Below are positions 9,587-18,358 of a stretch of DNA of 64,000 nt, in pieces. Both the position numbers and the translations under genes were made by a program. Source of the DNA: Pedobacter sp. ok626 (GTDB lineage: Bacteria; Bacteroidota; Bacteroidia; Sphingobacteriales; Sphingobacteriaceae); NCBI RefSeq assembly GCF_900100435.1, contig NZ_FNEX01000004.1, positions 248,001-312,000 of the forward strand, given 5' to 3'. The stretch's first letter is position 1, and every line of letters starts with the position of its first letter. A model generated the notes under the pieces. That model was not told the DNA's origin, did not search any database, and saw only the letters and a program-made list of their open reading frames with translations.

Positions 9587-9703
9587 GACAGAAAAACATT
9601 TTGTGTCTGCTCTTAACAAATTGAATTACAGAATGTTTACTGTTTTGGTTTTTTATTAAAAAAAATGTCTGACTAAGTGTGACGCGTAAATAGTGTAAAG
9701 GAA

Positions 9704-9752
9704 ATCATTCAGTTAACACCTTAAGTGCTACAGTAGGTGTCAACTGAATGAT
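9704..9752 (-). terminator. Hairpin terminator after purL
   Basis: An 18-bp stem (9704-9721 with 9735-9752) has one A/C mismatch and a 13-nt loop. It lies 10 bp past the purL stop codon on the minus strand. The T-run is weak, so it may slow or stabilise the transcript end rather than terminate strongly. It could also serve the opposite strand. Confidence 0.6.
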
Positions 9753-9761
9753 CTTATATAA

Positions 9762-12700
9762 TTATTTAGCGTGTTGCTCTACCCATTTACGGGCATTTAC
9801 AAATGCTTCCATCCATGGAGTTACCTCATCTTTACGTCCTTTAGGATAATTTGCCCAGTGCCATTGGAACAATGAACGCTCAATGTGAGGCATCATTACA
9901 AGGTGGCGACCAGAGGTATCACACATCATGGCTGTATTGTAATCCGATCCATTAGGACTGGCTGGGTAGCTTTCGTAAGCATATTTAGCTACGATACCGT
10001 ATTGATCTTCCGAATAAGGCAATTGGAAACGACCTTCTCCATGTGAAACCCAAACACCAAGTGTGCTACCTGCTAATGTAGAAAGCATTACCGAGTTGTT
10101 TTCTTGTAGGGTTAACGAGGTGAAAATACTTTCGTGTTTATGACTCTCATTATGCAGCATTTTTGGTTTCTCAGCGTGATCTTTATTGATAAGACCAAGT
10201 TCTACAAATAGCTGACAACCGTTGCAAATTCCAATAGATAATGTGTCTGGGCGATTGAAGAAGTTCTCTAAAGCTATTTTAGCTTTTTCATTGTACATAA
10301 ATGCACCAGCCCATCCTTTGGCCGATCCCAAAACGTCAGAGTTAGAGAAACCACCTACAGCACCAATGAATTGAATGTCTTCCAATGTTTCTCTTCCTGA
10401 GATTAAATCGGTCATGTGTACATCCTTCACATCAAAACCTGCAAGATACATGGCATTAGCCACCTCACGCTCTGAGTTACTTCCTTTTTCTCGTAGGATA
10501 GCTGCTTTAGGGCGAGGCTTGCTCTGATCAATAACTGGTTTTTTACCGTCAAACTGTGCAGGGAAATTGTATTTTAAAGGTTGGTTTTTATAGTTATCAA
10601 AACGCTCTTTAGCTTTAACAGGTCCGCTTTGTTTTTTATCCAGCAAATAAGATGTTTTGAACCATACATCACGTAAGTGATCGATATCAAAGCTTAAAGC
10701 CTCAGATGAACCGTTTTTAATTGTTAAAGTTGCCGTAGAAGTTGCTTCACCGATTTTATGGAAAGCAACACCATTTGCTGCAAGTACGGCTTCAACAGTT
10801 GGATCAGCCTGGAATACGATACCAATGTTTTCTGCAAAAAGCAATTTGATGCTATCTTGCTCAGCTAATGAAGACAAGTCAAGGTTCGCGCCTAAATCGC
10901 GGTCTGCAAAACAAAGTTCTAATAAAGTAGTGATTAAACCACCGCTACCTATATCATGTCCTGCTTGTATTTTTTCTTCAGTAATTAATTGCTGAATGGT
11001 GTTAAATGCATTCTTAAGTTGAGCCGAGTCTTTTACATCTGGAGTTTCTTCACCGATTTTGTTTAAAATCTGAGCGAAAGAAGAACCGCCTAATTTATAA
11101 GTATCATTAGAAAGGTTGATGTAATAGATGGAACCGCCATTTTTCTGTAACACAGGTTCTACTACCTGAGTAACATTTGAACAGTTGCCTGCTGCGGAGA
11201 TGATCACTGTTCCAGGAGCAATAACGTCGCCGTCTTTGTATTTTTGCTTCATTGAAAGCGAATCTTTACCTGTTGGGATATTGATTCCAAGACTGATAGC
11301 AAAATCAGAACAAGCTTTTACAGCTTCGTATAACCTTGCGTCTTCACCTTCATTTTTACAAGCCCACATCCAGTTGGCTGAAAGCGATACGCTTTTTAAT
11401 CCGTCTTTTAATGGTGCCCAAACAATGTTTGAAAGCGATTCAGCGATAGCAATGCGACTACCTGCTCCAGCATCTATCAATGCCGAAATCGGCGCATGTC
11501 CAATTGAAGTAGCGATACCTTCTTTGCCCTGGAAATCCAATGCCATTACACCACAGTTGTTTAGTGGCAATTGCAAAGGACCTGTACATTGTTGTTTAGC
11601 AACACGGCCACCAACACAACGATCAACTTTATTCGTTAACCAATCTTTAGCGGCTACAGCTTCCAGTTGTAATACCTGTTCCAGGTATTCGTTAAGCAAG
11701 TTAGCGTCGTAAGTAATTGATTGATATTTTCTGTCGATGGTTTTGTCTTCCATCACAACTTTTGGTGAACTGCCAAACATATCTTTCAATTCAAGATCCA
11801 TTGGTTTAACACCGGTTGTTGCCGATTCGAAAGTAAAACGGTGATCGCCGGTTACGGTACCAACAGTATACATTGGGGCACGTTCGCGATCTGCAATTTT
11901 TTGTAAAGTATCTATGTCTTTTTCACCAATCACCAAGCCCATGCGTTCCTGGGATTCATTACCGATGATTTCTTTTGATGATAGGGTAGGATCGCCTACT
12001 GGTAATTTATCCAGATCAATTTTTCCACCTGTTTCTTCAACTAGTTCTGAAAGGCAGTTTAAATGACCCCCAGCACCGTGATCATGTATAGAGACGATAC
12101 TATTGTGCTCACTCTCCACCATACCACGTACTGCATTGGCTGCTCTTTTCTGCATTTCAGGGTTCGAACGTTGAATAGCATTCAATTCGATACCTGAACC
12201 TAAGGCTCCAGTATCGGCTGATGATACCGCTGCACCACCCATACCAATTCTATAGTTTTCGCCACCTAGAACTACAATCTTGTCGCCAGTTGAAGGTTTT
12301 TGTTTTTTAGCCTGACTAGCTTTACCATAACCAACACCACCTGCAAGCATGATTACTTTGTCGAATCCTAATTTGCGTGAATCTTCTTCATGTTCAAAAG
12401 TCAATACAGATCCTGTGATCAATGGCTGACCGAACTTATTTCCAAAGTCGGTTGCTCCGTTAGAAGCCTTGATCAGGATATCCATTGGTGTTTGGTATAA
12501 CCATGCTCTTTCCTCAACTCCTTTTTCCCATGGACGGTTTTCCTCTAAACGAGATAGGGCAGTCATATATACTGCAGTACCTGCAAGTGGTAAAGAACCT
12601 TGTCCACCAGCCAATCTGTCTCTGATTTCACCACCAGATCCGGTAGCAGCACCATTAAAAGGTTCAACAGTAGTAGGGAAGTTATGTGTTTCGGCTTTAA

Positions 12701-13430
12701 TAGAGATTACAGATTCAAAATCACTTAAAGCGTAATAATCAGGGATGTCAGCACGTTTAGGTGCAAATTGTTGAACTATTGGACCTTTAACAAAGGCTAC
12801 GTTGTCTTTGTAAGCAGATACAATATCGTTAGGATTTTCTTCTGAAGTTTTACGGATCAGTTTGAATAGTGATGTAGGTTGTTCTACACCATCAATCACA
12901 AATTTACCGTTAAAGATTTTATGACGGCAGTGCTCAGAGTTTACTTGCGAAAATCCGAATACTTCCGAATCAGTCAATGGTCTGCCTAAATTTGTGGCTA
13001 GGGTATTTAAATAATCTACTTCCTCATCGCTCAATGAAAGACCTTCCTGCTTATTGTAAGCCGCAATGTCAGTAATTTGAAGAATGGGCTCTGGTTGTAT
13101 ATTTATAGTATATATATCCTGATCAAGCTGATTGTATTTTTGAGAAAGCATTGGATCGAAACCTGCAAAGTCTTCTTCTACTTTTTGAAATTCCTCAATA
13201 CGGATAATGTCTTGGATATCCATGTTTTGAGTGATCTCTACAGCATTTGTGCTCCATGGCGTTACCATTGCAGCGCGCGGACCAACAAAAAAATCAGTCA
13301 ATGTTTTTTCTTGCTGAAGTTTTGCGCCGCCAAACAGCCATTCTAGTTTCGTAATATCAGTTGTGGATAGGTTTCGTTCTATTTGTAAAGCGAAAACCGT
13401 ATTGGATGGGCTTAAGAAGAAATAAATCAT
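9762..13430 (-). CDS. purL: Phosphoribosylformylglycinamidine synthase (FGAM synthase, large single-chain PurL)
   Basis: 1222 residues from the ATG at 13430, giving the natural N-terminus MIYFFLSPSNTVFALQ; the upstream codons read through a promoter-like region. It converts FGAR, glutamine and ATP to FGAM in purine synthesis. Order: N-terminal PurS-like domain (1-140); helical linker with GRPLTDSEVFGFSQVNSEHC; two AIR-synthase-like ATP halves (KAETHNFPTTVEPFNGAATG; later SIGHAPISALIDAG, PTGKDSLSMK and GHDIGSGGLITTLLE); and a C-terminal class I glutaminase with nucleophile Cys in GICNGCQLF and His/Glu in MMPHIERS. The long single-chain form is the Proteobacteria/Bacteroidota type. A TAAATTTG element at 13449-13456 (minus strand) may be its promoter, giving a short leader. 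Confidence 0.96.
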   Translation of the reverse strand: MIYFFLSPSNTVFALQIERNLSTTDITKLEWLFGGAKLQQEKTLTDFFVGPRAAMVTPWSTNAVEITQNMDIQDIIRIEEFQKVEEDFAGFDPMLSQKYNQLDQDIYTINIQPEPILQITDIAAYNKQEGLSLSDEEVDYLNTLATNLGRPLTDSEVFGFSQVNSEHCRHKIFNGKFVIDGVEQPTSLFKLIRKTSEENPNDIVSAYKDNVAFVKGPIVQQFAPKRADIPDYYALSDFESVISIKAETHNFPTTVEPFNGAATGSGGEIRDRLAGGQGSLPLAGTAVYMTALSRLEENRPWEKGVEERAWLYQTPMDILIKASNGATDFGNKFGQPLITGSVLTFEHEEDSRKLGFDKVIMLAGGVGYGKASQAKKQKPSTGDKIVVLGGENYRIGMGGAAVSSADTGALGSGIELNAIQRSNPEMQKRAANAVRGMVESEHNSIVSIHDHGAGGHLNCLSELVEETGGKIDLDKLPVGDPTLSSKEIIGNESQERMGLVIGEKDIDTLQKIADRERAPMYTVGTVTGDHRFTFESATTGVKPMDLELKDMFGSSPKVVMEDKTIDRKYQSITYDANLLNEYLEQVLQLEAVAAKDWLTNKVDRCVGGRVAKQQCTGPLQLPLNNCGVMALDFQGKEGIATSIGHAPISALIDAGAGSRIAIAESLSNIVWAPLKDGLKSVSLSANWMWACKNEGEDARLYEAVKACSDFAISLGINIPTGKDSLSMKQKYKDGDVIAPGTVIISAAGNCSNVTQVVEPVLQKNGGSIYYINLSNDTYKLGGSSFAQILNKIGEETPDVKDSAQLKNAFNTIQQLITEEKIQAGHDIGSGGLITTLLELCFADRDLGANLDLSSLAEQDSIKLLFAENIGIVFQADPTVEAVLAANGVAFHKIGEATSTATLTIKNGSSEALSFDIDHLRDVWFKTSYLLDKKQSGPVKAKERFDNYKNQPLKYNFPAQFDGKKPVIDQSKPRPKAAILREKGSNSEREVANAMYLAGFDVKDVHMTDLISGRETLEDIQFIGAVGGFSNSDVLGSAKGWAGAFMYNEKAKIALENFFNRPDTLSIGICNGCQLFVELGLINKDHAEKPKMLHNESHKHESIFTSLTLQENNSVMLSTLAGSTLGVWVSHGEGRFQLPYSEDQYGIVAKYAYESYPASPNGSDYNTAMMCDTSGRHLVMMPHIERSLFQWHWANYPKGRKDEVTPWMEAFVNARKWVEQHAK

Positions 13431-13594
13431 GCTTTTTTTTTGAAGATGCAAATTTAGCGTTAAAATTTTAAAACAGTGTGATCGTGTGTAATATATCATT
13501 CATTTTATTGCAGTATCTGCCTGTTTTGTTAGATTTCTTTAGCTTTGCGATAATCTTTTAGAGAATACGACCAATTATACGACCGCAGAAACCC

Positions 13595-14299
13595 ATGGGG
13601 AATGTTTTTAAGTTTAAAAAATTTGAAGTAGACCAGTCCGGTTGTGCTATGAAAATTAATACCGATGGCGTATTACTTGGGGCCATTGCAGAACAGTTAG
13701 GGGCTAGGTATATTCTCGATATTGGAACAGGAACTGGGGTGATTGCGATGATGCTGGCACAGCGTTTTGAAAATGCTCAGGTCGATGCGGTTGAAATTGA
13801 TGAACAGGCTGCACTGGCGGCTAAGGGTAATTTTAGTAACTCGGACTTTGCTGCAAATTGTAATGCATATCATAAAGATATTTCTGCCTTTCAAATAGAC
13901 CGGAAATATGATCTTGTGGTTTCCAATCCTCCATTTTTTGTAAATGACCTAAAAAATCAAGAACACAGAAAAGGAATTGCCCGGCACGCTGCGTCACAGT
14001 TTTTTGAATCTATGGTGGAGCGTGTAGCTGATTTGCTGGACAAGTCGGGAAGTTTTTGGTTTATTTTGCCGATAAAACAGGCTGCGTATATGGTTAAGAT
14101 CGCTTCAGCTTATGGCTTATCTCCATCTGTAGTGATTCATCTTCATTCGGACGACAGTAAACCTGAATTCAGGTGGATAGTTTGTTTGGATTATGCGGGT
14201 AAGGAAACGCTGCATCAAAATTTAAACATTTATGAAATGGAAGGTGTTTATACAGCTGCTTATAAACAGTTGTTAAAAGACTTTTTTCTTGCTTTTTAA
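13595..14299 (+). CDS. trmN6: tRNA1(Val) adenine-37 N6-methyltransferase-like (TrmN6/YfiC)
   Basis: 234 residues. A Rossmann-type SAM methyltransferase: ILDIGTGTGVIAMMLAQRF is the SAM-binding motif I, VDAVEIDEQA the acidic motif II, and VVSNPPFFVND the NPPF catalytic motif IV that marks N6-adenine methylation. The N-terminus KFKKFEVDQSGCAMKINTDGVLLGA is the family signature of TrmN6/YfiC, which methylates A37 of tRNA-Val. The ATG at 13595 sits after a possible TAGCTTTG -7 element at 13540-13547. The next gene follows 6 bp later and may be co-transcribed. Substrate is by family inference. Confidence 0.85.
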   Translation: MGNVFKFKKFEVDQSGCAMKINTDGVLLGAIAEQLGARYILDIGTGTGVIAMMLAQRFENAQVDAVEIDEQAALAAKGNFSNSDFAANCNAYHKDISAFQIDRKYDLVVSNPPFFVNDLKNQEHRKGIARHAASQFFESMVERVADLLDKSGSFWFILPIKQAAYMVKIASAYGLSPSVVIHLHSDDSKPEFRWIVCLDYAGKETLHQNLNIYEMEGVYTAAYKQLLKDFFLAF

Positions 14300-14305
14300 T
14301 CGATT

Positions 14306-14797
14306 ATGAAGAAAATAGGGTTAATGTCGGATACACACGGTTTTTTAGATGATGCCGTTTTTAAACATTTTGATGATTGTGATGAGATCTGGCATGCGGG
14401 AGATTTTGGGTCTGATGTAGCAGAGCGACTTGCGGCCTTTAAACCGTTAAGGGGTGTTTACGGAAATATTGACGATAAAGAGATCCGTTCTTTGTATCCA
14501 GAGCACCTTCGTTTTAACTGCGAGCAGGTGGATGTCTGGATGACACATATTGGCGGTTATCCGGGTAAGTATGCTCCGCAGGTAAAAAAAGAAATTTACA
14601 CTAAGCCTCCGATGCTGTTCATCTGCGGACATTCCCATATCTTAAAAGTGATGTATGACAAAAAAATAAATTGTCTGCACATAAATCCCGGTGCAGCTGG
14701 TAATTCTGGCTGGCATAGAATAAAAACTTTAATTAGATTTTGTATTTCGGACGAAAAAATACATACCTTAGCCGCCATAGAAATAGGGAATAGATAA
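14306..14797 (+). CDS. YfcE/MJ0936-type metallophosphoesterase
   Basis: 163 residues with the two-metal phosphoesterase motifs in order: SDTHG (Asp, His), AGDFGSD, GNIDDKEIR, and CGHSHILK near residue 110. These coordinate two divalent metals in a compact calcineurin-like fold. The length and motif spacing match the MJ0936/YfcE subgroup of small phosphodiesterases. The natural substrate is unclear. It starts 6 bp after the methyltransferase stop and ends 21 bp before fbp, so all three may form one transcript. Confidence 0.88.
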   Translation: MKKIGLMSDTHGFLDDAVFKHFDDCDEIWHAGDFGSDVAERLAAFKPLRGVYGNIDDKEIRSLYPEHLRFNCEQVDVWMTHIGGYPGKYAPQVKKEIYTKPPMLFICGHSHILKVMYDKKINCLHINPGAAGNSGWHRIKTLIRFCISDEKIHTLAAIEIGNR

Positions 14798-14818
14798 CGT
14801 ATAAAATACACTAAGTAT

Positions 14819-15904
14819 ATGGCAGGTATAAAAACACTTGGTCAATTCATAATCGAGAAACAGGCTGATTTCTCTTATGCAAAAGGAGAGCTTTCCAGAC
14901 TGCTGAGAGACATTGGGATTGCTGCCAAGATAGTGAACCGTGAGGTGAACAAAGCTGGTTTGGTAGACATCTTAGGCTCAGCGGGGACGGTGAATATACA
15001 GGGTGAAGGGCAGCAAAAATTAGATGTATTTGCGAATACACAGTTTATCAGTGCACTTACTAGTGGTGGCGAATGCTGTATCGTAGCTACAGAAGAAGAG
15101 GACGACTTTGTGCCTATTGATTCTCCGGTATCAAAAAATGCCAAGTATATTGTTTGTATTGACCCCTTAGATGGTTCTTCAAATATCGATGTGAACGTTG
15201 CTGTTGGGACTATTTTTTCTATTTACAGAAGAAAATCTACCGAGGGGATGGCAACACTATCCGATGTATTGCAAAAAGGTACTCAGCAGGTTGCTGCGGG
15301 CTATGTGATTTACGGATCATCTACCATGCTTGTCTATACTACGGGAAAAGGAGTAAACGGTTTTACTTTAGATCCTTCTATTGGTGAGTTTTGCTTGTCA
15401 CATCCGAATTTGAAAATACCTGAGACTGGAAATATTTATTCTATCAATGAAGGTAACTATGTTCACTTTCCAGAAGGCGTGAAAAAATATATTAAATATG
15501 CTCAGGTAGAAGATAAAGCGACTAATCGTCCTTATACTTCAAGGTATATCGGTTCTATGGTAGGCGATATTCACAGAAACCTGATCAAAGGTGGAATTTA
15601 TATCTATCCAACTACTTCCAGTTCTCCGAATGGAAAACTAAGGTTACTTTATGAATGTAATCCAATGGCTTTTATTGTTGAGCAGGCTGGGGGAGTGGCG
15701 TCTGATGGATTCAATAGGATATTAGAAATTGAACCTACAGAATTGCATCAACGTACTTCTATCTTTATTGGATCTTCTCAAATGGTTAAGGTTGCAGAAG
15801 ATTTGATGGTAGAATATTCTTCGGAGAAAAATAATGCGCCCGTTAACGGTAGCGCTGTGAAGGTTAAAGTTGAATCACTGAACTTAAATGGCAGTGCTGA
15901 TTAG
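14819..15904 (+). CDS. fbp: Fructose-1,6-bisphosphatase, class I
   Basis: 361 residues. It hydrolyses fructose 1,6-bisphosphate to fructose 6-phosphate, the key gluconeogenic step, in the cytoplasm. The class I metal site [12 protein letters not shown] (about residue 118) is intact. [17 protein letters not shown] and [15 protein letters not shown] are the substrate and second metal-site segments. The ATG at 14819 is the first in frame and preserves the FBPase N-terminal helix ([11 protein letters not shown]). The C-terminal tail of about 25 residues is low-complexity and beyond the fold. A strong hairpin follows directly. Confidence 0.95.
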   Translation: MAGIKTLGQFIIEKQADFSYAKGELSRLLRDIGIAAKIVNREVNKAGLVDILGSAGTVNIQGEGQQKLDVFANTQFISALTSGGECCIVATEEEDDFVPIDSPVSKNAKYIVCIDPLDGSSNIDVNVAVGTIFSIYRRKSTEGMATLSDVLQKGTQQVAAGYVIYGSSTMLVYTTGKGVNGFTLDPSIGEFCLSHPNLKIPETGNIYSINEGNYVHFPEGVKKYIKYAQVEDKATNRPYTSRYIGSMVGDIHRNLIKGGIYIYPTTSSSPNGKLRLLYECNPMAFIVEQAGGVASDGFNRILEIEPTELHQRTSIFIGSSQMVKVAEDLMVEYSSEKNNAPVNGSAVKVKVESLNLNGSAD

Positions 15905-15926
15905 ATAGACTTATAGTAATTAGTTG

Positions 15927-15960
15927 AAAGGCCTTATCATGTGAAAATGATAAGGCCTTT
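15927..15960. terminator. Bidirectional terminator between fbp and rnhA
   Basis: A perfect 14-bp stem (15927-15940 with 15947-15960) surrounds a GTGAAA loop, ends in A/T-rich arms, and stands between two convergent genes. A-tract on one side and T-tract on the other let it act on both strands. Confidence 0.85.
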
Positions 15961-16003
15961 TATATTATCGCGTGCGGAAGAAGGGAACGAACCCCCTTAT
16001 TAA

Positions 16004-16477
16004 TTAAAGCAATGAAGGATTATTTCTTTCAGCTTCAAATTCTACATCAATAGTTTGTGTAGCTTTGTTTTTTGAGGCTGCTACTGCAAGTTGATCACAA
16101 CGTTCGTTTTCTTGATGATTGTTGTGTCCTTTAACCCAAACAAATTTAACGTCGTGTAATTTATATACGTTTAAAAAGCGCATCCAAAGGTCTTTGTTCT
16201 TTTTTCCTTTAAAGCCGGTCTTTAACCATCCAAATACCCATTTCTTTTCAACAGAATCAATTACATATTTGGAATCGGAAAATACAGTGACTTGCTGTCC
16301 GGGTGTTTTTAAAGCCTGTAGCGCAACAATCACGGCGAGGAGTTCCATTCTGTTATTGGTAGTCATCCTAAAGCCTGCGCTCAACTCTTTATAGTGTTGT
16401 CCAGCTCTTAAAATTACGCCATAACCACCTGGTCCGGGGTTTCCACTTGCTGCTCCGTCTGTATATACTTCAATCAT
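16004..16477 (-). CDS. rnhA: Ribonuclease HI
   Basis: 157 residues. RNase HI cuts the RNA strand of RNA-DNA hybrids, clearing R-loops and Okazaki primers. The catalytic D-E-D-D set is visible: YTDGAASGNPG (first Asp), MELLAV (Glu), FSDSKYV (second Asp), and HNNHQENERCDQLA (final Asp). The handle region GWLKTGFKGKKNKDLW is present. Length is standard. The ATG at 16477 is preceded by a good promoter. Convergent with fbp. Confidence 0.93.
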   Translation of the reverse strand: MIEVYTDGAASGNPGPGGYGVILRAGQHYKELSAGFRMTTNNRMELLAVIVALQALKTPGQQVTVFSDSKYVIDSVEKKWVFGWLKTGFKGKKNKDLWMRFLNVYKLHDVKFVWVKGHNNHQENERCDQLAVAASKNKATQTIDVEFEAERNNPSLL

Positions 16478-16485
16478 ATTTGAAA

Positions 16486-16515
16486 CAAATCTACCTTTTT
16501 AAGCTTTAAAAGCAA
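16486..16515 (-). promoter_or_regulatory. Promoter for rnhA
   Basis: Minus strand: TTG at 16513-16515 and TAGATTTG at 16486-16493, separated by 19 bp, in the Bacteroidota arrangement, just upstream of the RNase HI start. Confidence 0.5.
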
Positions 16516-16605
16516 TTTATAGGGGGCAATTAATATTTTTATAAAAAATAAAATAGCTGAAATATAATTGGTTAGGAAAAATGTTTGGTATAATCTTTAA
16601 AAACA

Positions 16606-16636
16606 TTTGATAAAAATGATTTTAATCGTACTTTTG
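16606..16636 (+). promoter_or_regulatory. Promoter for tRNA-His
   Basis: TTTG at 16606-16609 and TACTTTTG at 16629-16636 are separated by 19 bp, an exact Bacteroidota -33/-7 pair. The mature tRNA starts about 20 bp downstream. Confidence 0.75.
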
Positions 16637-16656
16637 TAGCGTTGAAAGCAAAACAT

Positions 16657-16731
16657 GGTGGTTTTAGCTCAGTTGGTTAGAGCATCGGTTTGTGGTACCG
16701 AGGGTCGTGGGTTCGAGCCCCATATTCCACC
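16657..16731 (+). tRNA. tRNA-His (anticodon GTG)
   Basis: Read by eye: the extra 5' G (G-1, 16657) pairs with C73, as in tRNA-His. D-arm (AGCTC...GAGC), anticodon stem TCGGT/ACCGA with loop TTGTGGT (anticodon GTG), and T-arm GTGGG-TTCGAGC-CCCAT are all good. No CCA is encoded. The acceptor stem has two adjacent T-T oppositions (positions 5-68 and 6-67), which is odd and discussed as a finding. A terminator follows. Confidence 0.9.
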
Positions 16732-16738
16732 CATCACT

Positions 16739-16777
16739 GGGGAAAAGAGTCATTTAAAGACACTTTTCCCCTTTTTT
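16739..16777 (+). terminator. Terminator after tRNA-His
   Basis: GGGGAAAAGAGTC at 16739-16751 pairs with GACACTTTTCCCC (ends 16771) with one mismatch, followed by TTTTTT. Confidence 0.85.
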
Positions 16778-16831
16778 ATGTCTTTGTAATTCCTTGTTTT
16801 TCAGGTAGGTTATTGCAGCAACACTGTTGAT

Positions 16832-16839
16832 GTTTGTGG
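16832..16839 (+). repeat. Target-site duplication, left copy
   Basis: GTTTGTGG immediately outside the left inverted repeat, identical to 18279-18286. Confidence 0.9.
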
Positions 16840-16872
16840 GGATCAAGCGGAATTCTTGGGGGGGAAGAAAAT

Positions 16873-17856
16873 TTAAGCATAGATTTTAGCTAGCCTGAAC
16901 AAGAAGAAATTAATGTCTCTTACACCTCTGGATGTTGCCCTGAATGCTTTCACTTTAGCGTTAAATGATTCAGCAGAAGCATTTGTAGATCTGTTGATAA
17001 AGAAGTTAACGATCGCGAAGCGATGTGCCTCTATTGATCTTGCGACAGTTTTAAAGGCGTCAATACCACTATCTTCCACCTGATTGTACCAAAGTGCCAA
17101 CTTGGTGAAGGCAATTTCCTTATGTTTACAATCCCTAAAGATATCTCCCAACCTGGTAGACAAAGCATAAGCTTTTTTAATCATTGGATAACGTTCGAAA
17201 AGCAATGTTGCTCGATGCTTTTGAGTTTCCGTCCATTTTTTGAAGTGTTTGAATAACAGATATCTACTTCTGGCAAGTAGCTGTTTCAAAGTGTCACCAT
17301 TTTCCAGTAATTCCGGAATGTAGGCTGTCTTTGTCCGCTTTGCTGTAGCAATAGCTTCATTTTCCCGATCTATCGCTTCCCACCTATATTTGATCCTGGC
17401 TTCCTGTACCGCATCATATGCCAACTTCTGGACGTGGAACCGATCAATGACCCTGGAGGCATTTTTGAAACACTTCTTAATGGCAAGGATCATTGCCGGA
17501 GCCATATCCATGGTTACCTCCTGAACCCTTTTGCGCATGCGCTCAGGGATTTTTTGCAATACTTTAATGATTTGTTCGGCCTGAGTACCTTTAATCATGG
17601 CTACAATACTGCCTTTTCTTCCTTTAGCAGTCTTGTTGGTAACAATCGTGTAGAGTTCACCATTGGAGAGTGCGGTTTCATCAATACCTAAGCTAAGCCC
17701 CATGTTCCCAGGGAAAACCAACCATTCATGGGCATGCTCCTTCTGATCCCAATCCTTGAAATCACTGATATGCTCTTTATACTGTTCCTGCAACTGCTTT
17801 CCATCAACCTGAAAATAATGACCTAAATGATAGCAGCTAATGGGGTGATTATCCAA
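16873..17856 (-). CDS. ISL3-family (ISAon1-type) transposase, catalytic part
   Basis: 327 residues reading MDNHPISCYHLGHYFQVDG at the start and a DDE-type core: LGIDETALSNGELYTIV (first Asp), MDMAPAMILAIKKCFKNASRVIDRFHVQKLAYDA (second Asp), and NASAESFNAKVKAFRATSRG near the C-terminus (Glu), which is the ISL3 signature. The first codon is TTG; a stop (TAA) lies a few codons upstream in the same frame. The ORF overlaps the end of the N-terminal ORF by 8 bp in the +1 frame, so production needs reinitiation or frameshifting. No internal damage is visible. Confidence 0.9.
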   Translation of the reverse strand: MDNHPISCYHLGHYFQVDGKQLQEQYKEHISDFKDWDQKEHAHEWLVFPGNMGLSLGIDETALSNGELYTIVTNKTAKGRKGSIVAMIKGTQAEQIIKVLQKIPERMRKRVQEVTMDMAPAMILAIKKCFKNASRVIDRFHVQKLAYDAVQEARIKYRWEAIDRENEAIATAKRTKTAYIPELLENGDTLKQLLARSRYLLFKHFKKWTETQKHRATLLFERYPMIKKAYALSTRLGDIFRDCKHKEIAFTKLALWYNQVEDSGIDAFKTVARSIEAHRFAIVNFFINRSTNASAESFNAKVKAFRATSRGVRDINFFLFRLAKIYA

Positions 17857-18202
17857 ATATTCCTTTTAAAAAAAGACCGAATTCCGTTGTCATTCGTGTC
17901 CCTTTTCTTACTAAATCCCAGTCCCTGCTGATGATTTTCCCGGTATTCTTGACAGTCCAGCGCCTTCTCTTGATACATAAGGCAACCTTCATTCCACGAA
18001 TAGGAAAGTCCTGAATGCTAACTTCGGGTAACAACCCTTTGGATTCCAAATCTTCAGCATTATAACCAACCGGGGATATATCTTTCTCTTGAAGATGGAT
18101 TTTCAGCAACTTAGATTCTTTATCTACTTGGGTTAATTCAAAATACTCCAGAATACCTTCCGGTAAAAATGCGCTGATTAGGGTTTGCTCGGCTTGGTTC
18201 AA
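17849..18202 (-). CDS. ISAon1-type transposase N-terminal region protein
   Basis: 117 residues starting at a TTG near the right inverted repeat. The sequence MNQAEQTLISAFLPEGILEYFELTQVDK, then CIKRRRWTVKNTGKIISRDWDLVRKGTRMTTEFGLFLKGIFG, matches the separate N-terminal ORF found in ISAon1-type ISL3 elements. The basic C-terminal half probably binds the element ends. It overlaps the catalytic ORF by 8 bp, just past a poly-T/poly-A tract (CTTTTTTTAAAA). Confidence 0.75.
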   Translation of the reverse strand: MNQAEQTLISAFLPEGILEYFELTQVDKESKLLKIHLQEKDISPVGYNAEDLESKGLLPEVSIQDFPIRGMKVALCIKRRRWTVKNTGKIISRDWDLVRKGTRMTTEFGLFLKGIFG

Positions 18203-18278
18203 AATGAAAATTATCGTTTGGTTTACAAGTGCAAAAGAAAGAAATTATTTTCTTCTCCCCAAGAATTCCGCTTGATCC

Positions 18279-18286
18279 GTTTGTGG
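18279..18286 (+). repeat. Target-site duplication, right copy
   Basis: GTTTGTGG immediately outside the right inverted repeat, identical to 16832-16839. Confidence 0.9.
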
Positions 18287-18298
18287 TTCGATATCCAT

Positions 18299-18320
18299 GG
18301 ATCAAGCGGAATTGTTGGGG
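18299..18320 (+). repeat. Solo inverted-repeat copy of the adjacent IS
   Basis: GGATCAAGCGGAATTGTTGG... at 18299-18320 matches the left end of the neighbouring element with one change (C to G) over 22 bp, in the same orientation as its left end. It lies 12 bp beyond the right target-site duplication, with no matching partner in the window. Confidence 0.8.
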
Positions 18321-18358
18321 AAATGAAATCAGGGACAGTTTAATAGAAGATCCTTGGT

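Larger units (their letters stand above)
16840..18278 (-). mobile_element. Insertion sequence of the ISL3 group (ISAon1-like), complete
   Basis: A 1439-bp element. Inverted repeats at 16840-16861 and 18257-18278 are identical over 22 bp (starting GGATCAAGCGGAATTC) and stay similar into the next 15 bp. The element is flanked by exact 8-bp direct repeats GTTTGTGG at 16832-16839 and 18279-18286, a target-site duplication of ISL3 size. It carries two overlapping minus-strand ORFs for the two parts of the transposase. Ends, duplication and ORFs are intact, so it inserted recently and may still move. It sits 60 bp past the tRNA-His terminator. Confidence 0.92.

Noticed and set aside
13431..13499. 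Longer N-terminus for PurL
   Set aside because: The added 23 residues overlap a promoter-like TAAATTTG, and the ATG at 13430 gives the natural family start.
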